64,000 nt of DNA from NCBI RefSeq assembly GCF_030445035.2, contig NC_080704.1:26082499-26146498 (forward strand). The letters are read 5' to 3'. Source of the DNA: Dasypus novemcinctus (taxonomy: Eukaryota; Chordata; Mammalia; Cingulata; Dasypodidae). Position numbers and translations under genes: made by a program. Under the pieces are notes generated by a model. The model made no database searches, was not told where the DNA came from, and saw only the letters and a program-made list of their open reading frames with translations. How positions within the stretch are numbered: position 1 is the stretch's first letter; each line of letters begins with the position of its first letter. This document shows, piece by piece, positions 1 through 11,279 of the stretch.

Positions 1-849
1 GAGTTACAAAATTGTAGTCTTATCAATCCATTCACCATGTCACTAAAATCATATAATTTCTAAATGATATGACAGAAGAACTATAGTCTTTAGACAGCAT
101 AAACACTTCCATGATAGTATTCAAAACCCATGAGCCCTCACATACCATTTGAAAGTTTTCCCTCTGATTTTCCCACTGTCACTAATCTTTTTTGTTCTCA
201 GTTTCTTTCCTGCCTTAAGCACTTGATATACTGTAAAGTTGTGGATAAATTAAATTTTGGTGAGGGAAATCTTATTTTAACTGCACTTAAAATAAGTTAC
301 TATTTAATCCAATGTTGAAGCTTTCGTAAAGACACAAATCCTCCTTTGTGAATAATCCTACCCAAACACCTGCTAACATCTATTTTGAAAGTTATGTTCC
401 TATATCTCATTATTTTAAAGCAGGATATATCTGTATTTTCATGTTCTGCCCAACTCTGAGTAGCTTTGTTTTGTTTAATTCAACAAAGGGAAACTAACGA
501 TCATGGAATGGTAAAATACCTGGAGCTCAAGAATAAGTGGCAGCTACCAACAGCAGGGCTGAAGGGGCAAGTGGGGAGACTGAGGAGCTAGAACACAGGA
601 AGACCTGTGGTTGGAAGAAAGGGCCACTCTGTGGCGAGTATAGGAACACAGCCACCTCCTTCCCACTGGCCAAACCCAACCCATTTGATGATGCCCAAAG
701 AGGCCAGTCTCCTGAACCACAGCAGGGTAGAGAAGGATAAGAGGTGGAACTCACAGAACTAAAAAAGAACACTAGGCACAGATGAAGGTGCAGGTACCAT
801 GCAATAAAATATGGGAATTAAGGTCAAGTTTACTTACAGGAAGTTGAGA
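1..849. other. Unassigned AT-rich DNA, no gene seen
   Basis: No exon, repeat family or RNA gene is recognised here. The short open frames on both strands (up to about 80 codons) have no recognisable motif and look like chance frames. Composition is AT-rich apart from a slightly GC-richer patch around 540-740. Confidence 0.5.
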
Positions 850-2150
850 GCACCAATCCTTATCTTCTAGTCAGCAGCCAGGCCTTGATGCTCCTAGACT
901 TGAAGTTCCCAGCAGGAGATTGGATGTTTCTTCTCTGGGGAATGAAAATGAAGTGAAAAATTCAGTAAAAATAAAAAATTGGAAGATAAAATTGAGAAAA
1001 TTTTCACAAATATAAAGTGAAAAGGCATAGAAATGAAAAATGAGAGAAAAAGATAGGAAAAGTAAAGGGTCAAGCCAAGAGTTCCAAAATTCAACATGAA
1101 TAACAGTAATAGGAGTCTCAGAAAGAGAGAAAAACCATTGAAAAATAAAATTGAAAAAAAAAAGGTTTAGACATATTTCCAGATTGAAAGGACTCACCAA
1201 GCACCCAGCACAATGGATTAAAACAGGTCCTTGGTGGCAGACTTGGCCCAGTGGTTGGGGCATCCATCTACCACATGGGAGGTCCACGGTTCAGGCCCCA
1301 GGCCTCCTTGACCTGTGTGGAGCTGGCCCATGTGCAGTGCTGATGCGGCACAGGGGGTGTCCCAGTGTGGGAGAGCCCCATGCACGGGGAGTGCACCCCG
1401 TAAGGACTGCCGCCCAGTGCAGAGGAAAGTGCAGCCTGCCCAGGAATGGTGCCGCACACACGGAGAGCTGACATGACAAGATGACACAACAAAAAGAAAC
1501 ACAGATTCCCGTGACGCTGGCAACAACAGAAGCAGACAAAGAACACGCAGTAGATGGACACAGAGAACAGACAACTGGGGTGGGGGGGCAGGGAAGGGGA
1601 GAGAAATAAATAAATAAATAACTCTTTAGGGAAAAAAAACAGGTACTCACCAAAGGAACGTTACCATGGAATTTAAGAAAACTGGGACAAAGAGAAGGTA
1701 CTACAAGCTTCCAGAGAGGGGGCACAAATCAGGTAACATATACATGATGAGAAAAACTATTTCTGTCTCAAAATGATATAGGAAGCTAGGAGACAAGGGA
1801 GCAATGCTTCCAAACTTTTGAGGGAATATGATATCCAATTTATAATTCTATACTCAGCCAAACTATCAATTAAATAAAGATGGTCAGATAGGCAAGAACT
1901 CAAAATTTTGCCTCCTAGCACCCCTTTCTCATTTAGCTACTGAAAGATATGTTATACCAAAATGGAGGGTATAAGCTACAAGAGAGGAGAGAGTGGAATT
2001 GAGGAAAGATGGATCACAGAGACAAATTCATATGCCACACATGGAGAGTAACCAGTCCAATTTGGAGAGATTTCTTAGAGGGAAAAGAAAACCTGATTTG
2101 TTTGAACGCATTGAAGGGAGATTTAGATAATTAAGGAAAGGAGCTGAATT
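850..2150 (+). mobile_element. HAL1/L1 ORF1-like LINE fragment split by a SINE
   Basis: The adenine-rich stretch around 940-1220 resembles the second half of an L1M/HAL1 ORF1: coiled-coil-like codons, then a run reading like the conserved region that precedes the RNA-binding domain. Similar sequence resumes directly after the SINE at 1229-1635 and fades by about 2150. The two halves meet at the SINE target duplication, so they were one element. It is broken by many stops and frameshifts. Assignment to HAL1 rather than an old L1M is uncertain. Confidence 0.6.
1229..1635 (+). mobile_element. DAS-type tRNA-derived SINE
   Basis: Full-length copy with a Pol III A-box-like TGGCCCAGTGG near its start, a B-box-like GGTTCAGGCCC near 1288, the GC-rich body typical of the family, and an AAATAAAT tail. 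It is flanked by the 9-bp duplication AAAACAGGT (1220-1228 and 1636-1644), the mark of L1-type target-primed insertion. Body mutations suggest moderate age. The open frames on both strands here are shadows that recur in every SINE copy in the window. Confidence 0.88.
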
Positions 2151-3451
2151 AGTGACAAGTACATGGAAAACTAAGTAACCATAACACAAAGTAATTACTA
2201 GCTTCAAGGAAAAATATTTTGCAAGGAACTAAAAAAGGAATCACAATATACTATGTAGCTCTTACTTAGTCATACTCAGGCAAATGCTGAATTATTGCTC
2301 TGACTTATATTATGGGAGGATAGAGAAAGAGGAAGTGTGCACCTTTGGGGATGGAGAGAAAAGAGAGCTAAATCTTCATTTTCTGTACTGGGTAGTCAAT
2401 AGATAATACCAAAGTGGAGAAATTAAGAAGTAGGAAGAAAAATATGGTATTTAGACAAATGGGGGTAAATATCCAAAAAGATGATTGAGGTTTTCTGTAA
2501 AAATTTGTACAGAATTAATAATTGTATGGAAATATATTTCCCTCATAATCAGATTAAAATTTTAAATTAAATTTAAAATATAAAAGTTTTAAAATCTTAA
2601 GTTAAATAGTATGAGAGTGTGATTCTGTCAATTTCAGGATGTGATGTGTCACAAAGTACACTGCTCAATTCTTACCTTTCTTTCCATGATTTCAGAATAT
2701 GTTTACCTGCAAAGGGGAATGTTTGCTATTCTAATTGTTTCATAAAACATGATTTCATGAAGTCTGTTAGCTTTAAAGTAAATGGTTCTTTGTATTTTAT
2801 TTAATAAAACATAAATACAAAAACTAGATGCATCTTTGAGAATTTTGGCAATTTCTACCATTTTTGATTCATCCCTGTAACCATTTATTTTATTATGACT
2901 TGAAATTCATTGAAAAAGTTGGGATTACTCCTTATGGGACATCGGAAGTTTGAAATAACTGAAACACTTTGCTATGATATCTTATTTTCTAAGACTGATT
3001 TTCTTTGTCAAAACTTAAATGACCTGTTTCTAATAACAACATCTTCCCAGAACAATTCAAAGATTGTCCTTTACAACTCTCAATTAGGTTCTGTTGCTTC
3101 AACATGCAGACAATACAGCACATCAACAATGTGATTTTTCCCCTCTACTTGGTATAATGCCTCTTAAAATAAATCCAGGATAGGAAAATTTTCTTACCCA
3201 TTTCACCATTTTCAGAACTAGGGGAAAAGAAGTAGATATGGCTTCAGATTGTGTTTGGGGAGTGGATGTAAAAGGGGGAGTATGACAAGAAAATATAAAG
3301 ATTTATCTATAATTCTTTTACATAATAATGAGAAAAGACTCTATGACTGTGACTACTTGGGTGATGTAAAATGAATAGGAGTGCCAAGCTGGAAAAATAT
3401 CATTGTAATTCCAAAATCAAAACATGAAATATTATGTCAGGTACTTTAATG
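2151..3451. other. Unassigned AT-rich DNA
   Basis: No gene or repeat was recognised. Frames of 61 and 74 codons at 2619-2804 and 2910-3134 show no motif and no coding-like composition. Confidence 0.45.
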
Positions 3452-3625
3452 CACATTTTATATCAATTAGTTTGCTTAATCCTGAAAACAAAGCATGTAA
3501 AATAAGTTCCATTATTATAATACCTGTTTTTTTCAGATAAAGAAACCAAGAATCAGCAAAGTAAAATTTGCCCCACTAGGAAGTAGTAGAGCTAGAATAT
3601 GAACAAACTCAAATATCTTTGAGCA
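3452..3625 (+). mobile_element. MIR SINE fragment
   Basis: The order of blocks matches the mammalian-wide MIR consensus: a start like 'TTTGCTTAATCCT', a CATTATTATAATACC block, a CAGATAAAGAAACCAAGA block in the conserved core, then an AGTAGTAGAGCTAGAAT block. It is diverged, as expected for an ancient element. Confidence 0.75.
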
Positions 3626-3920
3626 AAGTACATCATTTTAGTCACTATTCTAAAATATTTTATATTTAACTCTCAACTAAAGATGATATTCAAAAGCAAT
3701 CTAGCTGTGTGTTGGAAATATATGACCAATTGATCTTTCCCTTCATTCATTTTCAACTCAACTGCTATTATGCATTGTTTTTCTCCAATGCTTGTGGTCC
3801 ATGCCCAATCTGATGTACTTTAAAAAAGAAAAAGAAGAAAAATATAAAAAATCCATTAAATCTAAAAACTCCACCAGTCATGGACGTCTACCAAACAGTA
3901 ATTTCTGGTATCCTCTAAAT

Positions 3921-4141
3921 CAGGGGTTCTTAACCAGGGGTCCATGGAAAGATTTCAGGGGGTCTGTGAGCTTGAACTGAAAATTAAAACAAAAAAAAAA
4001 TTATTCTTGTAGGGACGTGTTGGTGCAGGTGTGATCTATTTATTCAATAACACATAGTAGAGTGTGGACTTAGTAAGGGGTCCACGGTTTTCACCTGACT
4101 GGCAAAGGGGTCCACGGAACATAAAAGGTTAAGAACTGCTG
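3921..4141. mobile_element. Non-autonomous DNA transposon with inverted termini (hAT-like)
   Basis: The element begins CAGGGGTTCTTAACC and ends GGTTAAGAACTGCTG, an imperfect inverted terminal repeat. GGGGTCCA(T/C)GGA motifs lie inside each end. It is about 221 bp long with no coding capacity. The flanks (CTCTAAAT before, CTCTTCTA after) are only partly alike, so a hAT 8-bp duplication is suggestive and not proven. Confidence 0.7.
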
Positions 4142-4259
4142 CTCTTCTAAATAGACTTCCTTTGTTTGGCTAATCATTTGGAAGTCTGGACTTTTGACTT
4201 AGTGTGGGGATAAAGTGACTCCCTGGCTACTTTATCCACACAAAACCCACAACCCTGCA

Positions 4260-4495
4260 CTGTTACTCTCTATTCTCTCACCTGGCTTTGTTTTTGTCCA
4301 TAGGACTTAAAACTACCTGACATTATATTATATAATATGTTCATTTGTTATATCCTTGTGCCTTGAATATAAAGTCCTTGACAGGGGTCCTCTATTGTTT
4401 TCCATTTTACCCTTTATGTCCTTTCTAGCTAGAACAGGCCTTGGCTCATAACAGACAATTAATACTTGTTGAATGAATCAATATAATGAATTAAT
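4260..4495 (+). mobile_element. L2 LINE 3' end
   Basis: Reads like the 3' terminus of L2: a 'TGAATATAAAGTCCTTGACAG' type block, then GAACAGGCCTTGGCTCATAACAG, ending in ACTTGTTGAATGAATCAA. Diverged and 5' truncated. Confidence 0.65.
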
Positions 4496-4577
4496 AAATT
4501 GTTTTTCACTTCAACAGAGTTATCATCATAGACACCAAAGGGATGGAGACTCCTAAACATTGTAACATGTATTACAC

Positions 4578-4598
4578 ATTATATATATATATATATTA
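4578..4598. repeat. Short (TA)n microsatellite
   Basis: About ten TA units in AT-rich flanks. Confidence 0.8.
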
Positions 4599-4599
4599 C

Positions 4600-5466
4600 A
4601 TGTGCTTTATGTCATATAGACAAATTCCTGGTGATATGTAATTTGATTTCTAGCCAGAAGTCTTTTGCCTTTAAAAGGTAATATTACAATGCACCTACTT
4701 GTAAATTTGTCTCATGGTGATGTAACCATGTGACCAAGAAGTACTTTTCTACTCAAACTCTACCACTAGAGCAATAGAAAACTCCTTCACAAGATTATCT
4801 AGATGGTAGCAGCAATTGTTCAATGACCAGTTTTGTTTCTAATTCATTTTGTTACTGTCCTTTAAAGCCAGGAAGAGACATGTGGATTGAGAACTCTTCA
4901 AAACACATTGTTTCCTTCCTATATATAATTTACAGCCATTTCATTATATTTCCTTCATTTTTATCACTCATGTGCGATACCCCACGCATTTTGCTAAGAG
5001 TCACTTCATGAATAAAATGTACCAGGGTCTGAAAATTTGCAAGATGGATACCTCAGTCATCCTTGAAATAGAGCACATTTTTGACACTTCACACTAATAA
5101 TTCATACTCTAGGGGCTTTTTCATCTTGTATGTCAGGATGGTTGGAAAAGCTCAACGAATAGGATGGGCAAATGCCTTAAACCCAGTGACATGTTTCCAA
5201 AAAGCATGTACTAGGGCTTTTCCCACCCCATATAAAATATTTTACAAATCAACTAATGGCCTCTCAAGAAAAATCTTTTTGAACTTTGGTGAAGATGGAG
5301 TACTACCTGAGAATTCTCATACTCTATAAGTATGAAAACACATCCCACTGTCATTTTGCTAGCAGTACCCAAGAGAGAAATGCCTTGCATAAGTTACTCC
5401 TAGTTTTTTATCATCTGCTAAAGGATAAAATACAGGTTTGCAAAATAAACTAGCAGTACAAAAAAT
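4600..5466. other. Unassigned DNA
   Basis: No gene or repeat was recognised. Open frames of 62 and 82 codons at 4823-5011 and 5081-5329 carry no known motif. Confidence 0.45.
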
Positions 5467-5532
5467 GTGTTTTTTTTAATATACTTTTTTTTAAAAAGAT
5501 ACTTAGATGACATAAATGCTACATAAAAAATA

Positions 5533-5918
5533 TAGGAGGGAAATGGATGTGACTCAAGCAATTAGGATCCCATATACCATATAGGAGGTCCAGGGTTCGA
5601 TATCCAAGGCCTCCTGGTGAAGGCAAGCTGGCCTGCATGGAGTGCTGCCCTGCACAGGAGTGCTCACCCACACAGAGAGTGGCGCAGCAAGATGACTCAA
5701 CAAAAAGAGACAAAGAGGAGAGATAATAAGAGATGCAGCAGACCAGGGAGCTGAGGTAGCACAAGAGAGTGATTGCCTCTCCCCCACTCCAGAAGGTCCC
5801 AGTATCAGTTCCCAAAGCCACCTAATGAGAATACAAGCAGACACAGAAGAACACAAAGTGAATGGACACAGAGAACAGAACAATGGAGGCAGGGGGAGAA
5901 ATAAAAATCTTTCCAAAA
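5533..5918 (+). mobile_element. Older, variant DAS-like SINE
   Basis: The head (GGAAATGGATGTGACTCAAG.. B-box GGTTCGATATCC) and the tail (AGACACAGAAGAACACAAAG.. AAATAAAAATC) match the DAS family. The middle differs: about 100 bases around 5700-5815 (GACCAGGGAGCTGAGG, CTCCAGAAGGTCCCAG) are absent from the other copies. The flanks AAAAAATATAGG and AAAAAATTATGG look like a decayed target duplication. It probably represents an earlier subfamily. Confidence 0.75.
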
Positions 5919-6476
5919 AAATTATGGGGGATTCCCATATGCCTTACTCCCTACCCTATGCACATTTTCCCTCATTAACAACATCCTTCATTAGTGTAGA
6001 TTTGTTACAATTGATGAACACATTTGGGAGCATTGCCACTAAGCATGGATTATAGTTTACATTGTAGTTGATGCTTTCTTCCACACAATTTTGTAAGTTA
6101 TGACAAGGTATATAGTGGCTTGTATCTGTCTTGCAATGTCATTCAGGACAATTCCCATGTCCCAAAAGTGTCCCCATATTACATCTGTTTTTCCCTCTCC
6201 TTCCCCTAAGAACCTCCAGTGACCACTGCCTCCACATCCATGATAAAAGTTCTTTCTTTGCTAGAATCACAATAAGTCTATACTAGAATACCAGTAGGTC
6301 TACTCTAGTCCATTGTTCATTTCCCAATCCTGAGGATTCTGGGATGGTGATGCCCACTCCGCCTCTAACTGAGAGGGGGCTTAGATCCCATGGGGCAGAT
6401 GGATGTGACTATCTTGCTTGCTGTTGTAGACTCTCTCTGCTCCTTGGGCTGGCCATTGTCCATCATCATTTCCTTG

Positions 6477-6994
6477 TGTAGCAGTTTGATATGGTTATGA
6501 ATTCCAAAAATAGATATTGGATGATGTTTCTAATCTGGTCTGTACCTGGGCATGAATAAGTTATGATTAGGGCTTTGAGTGGACCACATCATTAGAGTGC
6601 TGAGTCCCAACCCCTTGGTAGGTGGGGACTCAGAGATTAAAGGCATGGCAAAGGACAGAGTTGAGGGTTTTTGATATTGGAATTTGATGCTGAAGTCTTA
6701 AGCTGGAGCCCCAGGAAGTAAGTACAGAGAGGAAAGAGAAGCAAGTCCTGGGAAGAGAGTAAAACTGAACCCAGAGAGAAGCAAGACCCTTGAAGGGAGG
6801 AACCCAGGAAGCCTGAACCCTCGCAGACATCAGCAGCCATCTTGCTCCAACACATGAAAATAGACTTTGGTGAGGGAAGTAACTTATGCCCTATGGCCTG
6901 GTATCTGTAAGCTCCTACCCTAAATAAATACACTTTCTAAAAACCAACCAATTTCTGGTATTTTGTATCAGCACCCCTTTGGCTGACTAATACA
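6477..6994 (+). repeat. 5' LTR of the MaLR provirus
   Basis: 518 bp, TGTA...TACA. Purine-rich middle and an AATAAA-type signal near 6923 in CCCTAAATAAATACAC. The 3' end carries the GGTATTTTGTATCAGCACCCC block shared with every member of this LTR family in the window. Confidence 0.9.
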
Positions 6995-6999
6995 GAATT

Positions 7000-7017
7000 T
7001 GGTACCAAGGAATGGGG
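7000..7017 (+). promoter_or_regulatory. MaLR primer-binding site (tRNA-Leu type)
   Basis: TGGTACCAAGGAATGGGG lies five bases after the 5' LTR. It is a near match to the TGGTACCAGGAGTGGGG primer site known in ERVL/MaLR elements, which pairs with the 3' end of tRNA-Leu. Confidence 0.8.
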
Positions 7018-7039
7018 AAGTGCTTTTACAATTACCGAA

Positions 7040-7835
7040 ATGCTGGAATGGTTTTATAAGTGGGTAAGGGGTATTTTTTGGAGGAACTGTGAAATAATTC
7101 ATGGAAAAGGCCTAGATCACTTTGAAGAGACTGTTGATAACAATATGGATGCTAAAGAGACTTTGTATAATGCCTTAGAAGTAAATGATGGAACTATTAT
7201 TGGAAACTGGAGGAAAGGTGATCTGTGTTTTAAAGTTGCAAAGAATTTAGCAAGATTAACTCTTGGTGTTGCATGGAAGGCAGAATTTGAAAATGGTGAG
7301 CCTGGGCATTTAGCTGAAGAACTTTCCAAATAAACTTGGATAATGTGGCTTAGCTTCTGCTTGTGACTTATAGCAAATGGTAGAAGAGCAAGATGAGCTG
7401 AGAACTCAATTGTTGGGCACAAAGAAAACAGAAACTGATTTCAGAAATTCCAAGCCTCTGGAAATCAAGCTCCTAAATGATGGTTCCCCATTTGAGATCT
7501 TACCTAAACTTGGAACTTGTAAATCAGGATTGAAGATGCAGTTATCTAGGAAAGACTTGTGGAAAGCCTTACTGTCTGATGGCTTGGACCCCTGCTTCTT
7601 GGATGCTAAACCAGTAAGGTTTTTGAGAGAGTTGTATGAACAAAACCACTGTCAGCTTGGACTAAAAGGGACATGGAAAGGAGAGATTGAAGGCAAAACA
7701 ACTTTAAGAGGAAAACCAAGGAAGCTGAGGTCTAGAATTAGGACATCACCTTGGGCCAAGAGAGGAACCCCACCCATGTGTATAGAGAGCATGAGTTTGC
7801 ACCAGCAGTTGAAGAGGGTGAATGTTCCTGCCTGA
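7040..7835 (+). pseudogene. Remnant internal reading frames of the MaLR provirus
   Basis: Two open stretches, 97 codons (7040-7333) and 152 codons (7377-7835), lie end to end and are separated by stops. They cover the part of MaLR interiors that is thought to derive from a decayed gag-like region. I see no zinc knuckle, protease or polymerase motif. They are remnants and not a working gene. Confidence 0.5.
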
Positions 7836-7848
7836 CATCCTGGGAGAG

Positions 7849-8097
7849 TTTCGCTGCCCCAGGGTGCAGAGAAGGTGGAGCACATTCCCCAAGGATTAGG
7901 GTGGTTAAGGTCAGCACCCCACATGTCTGAGAAGGGTGGACCTGTCCCCCAAAGGTTAGAGAAGGCCAGGTGGTCAACTCGTTGCTCTGAGAAGGTTGAG
8001 CATATATGCCAAAGGTTAGGGGAAATGTTGTCTTCACATCACTCTACTAGGAAGTTAAGACTTTAACCCAAAGTTTGGGTAAGGGGTGGCAATCTCT
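7849..8097 (+). repeat. Imperfect tandem array, about 62-bp unit, inside the MaLR
   Basis: Four diverged units start near 7849, 7915, 7977 and 8037. Each runs through a (T/C)C(A/T)GAGAAGG(T/G)(T/G)GA-like block and a CC(C/A)AAAGGTTAG-like block about 60-65 bases apart. They are tandem and in the same orientation, in the 3' half of the provirus interior. Confidence 0.6.
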
Positions 8098-8540
8098 CCA
8101 ACACTCTTGGAGAGAGAGGTCTGGAGCTTGGTCAACACCCAGATGCCTGATGGGGGTGGAACCAAGAAAATGGCCATTGGGCAAGCATATGTAAAGGAGG
8201 GGTTCCCATAAGGCATCAAGAAGGAGCCATCATCTTTAGAATGACTCTCAGACTGAAATCGAATGGAGGATGCCCTGCAGGTTTACTGAACTGTAGAGGA
8301 CCCGTGACTCATGTTTCCCTCTCAATTCCTCCTTACTGTAATGAAAATGTTTATGCTTTCTCTGTCCATTTGTGTATTGGAAATATAAATTGTTTTGTAA
8401 GTTTCAGAGGTCTATAATAGCAGGACTTTGCCCCAAGATAAACTATTTATTTACATTGATTGTGATATGATTTAGTACTTGCATTGTTACTAAGGTTTTT
8501 TCAAGTATTATAATGTCTTTTTGGAATTCAGAGGGTGGAG

Positions 8541-9054
8541 TGTAGCAGTTTGATATGATTATGAATTCCAAAAATAGATATTGGATGATATTTCTAATCT
8601 GGTCTGTTCCTGGGTGTGATTAAGTTATGATTAGGGATTTGATTGGGTCACATCATTAGGGTGCTGATCCCCACCCCTTGGTAGGTGGGGTCTCACAGAT
8701 AAAAGGCATGGCAAAGGACAGAGTTGAGGGTTCTTAATGTTGGAGTTTTGATGCTGAAGTCTTAAGCTGGAGCCCCAGGAAGTAAGCACACAGAGGAAAG
8801 AGAAGCAAGCCCTGGGGAAAGAGTAACACTGAATTCAAAGAGAAGCAAGACCCTTGAAGGGAGAAACCCAGGAAGTCTGAACCCTCACAGATGTCGGCAG
8901 CCATCTTGCTCTAACATGTCAAAATAGACTTTGGTGAGGGAAGTAACTTATGCCTTATGGCCTGGTATCTGTAAGCTCATACCCCAAATAAATACCCTTT
9001 ATAAAACCCAACCAATTTCTGGTATTTTGCATCAGCACCCCTTTGGCTACTACA
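8541..9054 (+). repeat. 3' LTR of the MaLR provirus
   Basis: 514 bp. Preceded by a purine-rich CAGAGGGTGGAG that probably served as polypurine tract. Ends CTACTACA, where the other family members have GACTAATACA. Confidence 0.9.
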
Positions 9055-10240
9055 CCTTGTTAGTTGTCCAGGACGAGTCCAATGAACTGGAGAGTAGGTG
9101 TTGCAACTCTGTCAAGTTGCCCAGTGGGCACATGGACAGCCCAAAGATTTAAGTCTCCCGGACATACACCTATCAACTCTAGCACTAACTACAGGTTCTA
9201 ATAGAAGGGGCAGAAGAACCGTGTGTAGAGAAACTACAACTGAGTCCAACTCTGCCACACTGGGAGCATAAATTCCCAGGTAGGGTCCACTTGCAGGGCA
9301 CCAAACTCCTGAGCTACCTGCCCTGCCTATAGTGTCTGGATGTCTCCCACTATTTGAGGCAATATTTACTTTGTAAGTCAATGAGATTCTGCTGAGATGT
9401 GTATAAGTGTAATCTCTTGAATGATCTCCCAACTCACTTTGAAGTCTCTTAGTCATAAAAACTCATTTGTCTTTCCCCTTTCCTACTTTGGGTCAGTGTC
9501 TTTTTCCATTTGCATTGCTGGGTGGTGCTTGGTAGTAATCCCTCGGTACCAGGGAGGCTCATCTCTGGGAGTCATGTCCCATGCTGGGAGAAAGGTAATG
9601 AATTTATATGCTGCGTTTGGCTTAGAGAGAGGCCACATTTGAGCAAAGAGGAGGTTCTCAGGAGGTAACTCTTAGGTACCCTATAATACTAGGCTAAGTT
9701 TCAATTTCAAAAGTAAAGGTTCACAAGTATATTCATCAATATCAAGGGCCTGTCAATGGTCCATCCTCCTTCACTAGTCACTGCCCTTATACTCAGGGGA
9801 TTCTCACTGTCCCATTAGAGAATGTGGCAGAGCTCCCCAGGATGGGAATTCAATATTCTTTCGGTTATTATGTGAATGTCCATGTACCATGACAATGCTC
9901 CATGAACACTTCTACACATTTATATGCCATATAGGTATGTCCCAGGTGAACATCCTTCCATGTATCACCATCACTGACACCCCACACCAATGATCCTCCC
10001 CTGCCACAGTTGTAACCCTTCTGTGATTCAAAACTTCTTGAAAAATGAAGCTAAGAAAATAACTATTAATAAGAAAATGAAATGATAGTTTTAAAAATAG
10101 TAAATATAATACAAAAAAAATTTTAATGGAGTAATAAAAATTAAAAATTAAAAACGTTTTGACATTATGTCTTTCATCACTGTAAGATCTGTTATATTGT
10201 ATGTGCAGTGACATTTTCTTCTGTTTATTCCCCAAGTGTC

Positions 10241-11040
10241 TTATTTTTTTCATTTTGTCTTCAAAGAAGCTTTAGGTTACAGAAAAGTCACATACAGAAT
10301 ATAGAGGATTCACATATATGCAACATCCTCCCCCCTCTTCCCCTTTCCTCTATTAATAAACATTTTACATGTGGATGGTGCATTTGTTACAATAGATGTA
10401 TAAATAGTGAAACATTGTTACTAACCATGGTCAATGATTTACATTATGGTTTACATTCTGGACCATCATTATATATTTTGATGAAATTTAACCTGGCCTG
10501 TATCTATCATTGCAAGATCATGCAGAACACTTCAATTGCCCCCAAAATACCCCATGTTCCATCTATTCTATTTCTCCCTCCCTCTCCCCTTAGGAGCCAC
10601 AGTAACCCCCAAGCTTCACTCCTTGAAGAACAAGACTCATAGTTACTGGCAACAACATTGAGGGCTTGACATATTGGCCTGCCCTCCCCTATTAGGCACT
10701 GCCTGTGCTCTCAAGAGACTCCCACCCCTGTATATGAGAACATAGCCGGCCTCCCCAGGATGGGAGTCCAACACATTCCTGCTCATTATGTGGGTCTCCA
10801 CCCACTGATACAACATACCATGACAAGATGAACACTCACATACTCCCTCGAAGCCTGCCCCAGGTACACCCTGTCCTAAATGGCCCCTATATCCAAAACC
10901 CTAAATCAGTAACTCTTCCCTGCCGTATTGCCAAAAGAACATTCCCAACATTGTAGTTTCAGCCACATACCCACAAATCTCCAGTGTTCACCTGGTCCCT
11001 CCCCCAACCCTCCATTTTAAATGTTAAAAAGTATAACATC
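10241..11040 (-). mobile_element. Second L1 3'-UTR type unit, antisense
   Basis: Repeats the content of 5930-6260 and 9740-9960 in the same orientation: the GCTTTAGGTTACAGAAAAGTC start, the GTTTACAT block, and the CTCCCCAGGATGGGAGTCCAAC block. Similar antisense strings open mammalian L1 3' ends. No coding part is attached. Confidence 0.6.
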
Positions 11041-11279
11041 CTATACATCAAAATGAACATTAATTAAACATAATGAATAATTGCAGTATTTCTTAAACAT
11101 CTCCCCCACCCATAAGTTTTTCCAAAATATCATGTTTCCTGTTATCTTAATATACAGCACTACAAATATAGAAGTATAGCTGCTCTTCTTAAAGACATTG
11201 ATAACAGCCTAATTGCAGAAACTATCTTCAGTTATTTCTGGTCTTATCTTGCTTGAATACTCTCTGGCATTTGAAACTG
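11041..11279. other. Unassigned DNA
   Basis: AT-rich, with nothing recognised. Confidence 0.4.

Larger units (their letters stand above)
6477..9054 (+). mobile_element. Complete two-LTR MaLR (ERVL-type) provirus
   Basis: LTRs at 6477-6994 and 8541-9054 each begin TGTAGCAG and end TACA. They enclose a 1.5-kb interior and are bounded by the 5-bp duplication CCTTG (6472-6476 and 9055-9059). The interior opens with a primer-binding site matching tRNA-Leu and then reads like known MaLR internal sequence (for example GGAAACTGGAGGAAAGGTGAT and AAAGTTGCAAAGAA). MaLRs lack pol and depend on ERVL proteins. The only long frames are remnants at 7040-7333 and 7377-7835. By eye the LTRs differ at about 40-50 positions, so the insertion is old. 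Its target was the antisense L1 3' UTR around it. Confidence 0.9.
5467..10240 (-). mobile_element. L1 3'-UTR type element, antisense, with nested insertions
   Basis: Read on the minus strand this ends in an A-rich tail (the T-rich start at 5467-5505). Upstream of the tail is the same 3' UTR found in sense at 22186-23306 and 32951-34188. Shared landmarks, seen here in reverse, include the GGGGATTCCCATAT block, the GTTTACA..TGTAG block, and the region around 9480-9600 with the TCTGGGAGTCATGTCCCATG motif. A SINE (about 5533-5918) and a MaLR provirus (6477-9054) interrupt it, and it resumes on both sides of each. The interior resembles mammalian L1M 3' UTRs. No L1 coding region is attached. Confidence 0.65.

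Noticed and set aside
7377..7835. 152-codon frame as an intact MaLR gene
   Set aside because: It lies in a family without functional proteins, has no motif, and the LTRs have diverged too far for an active element.
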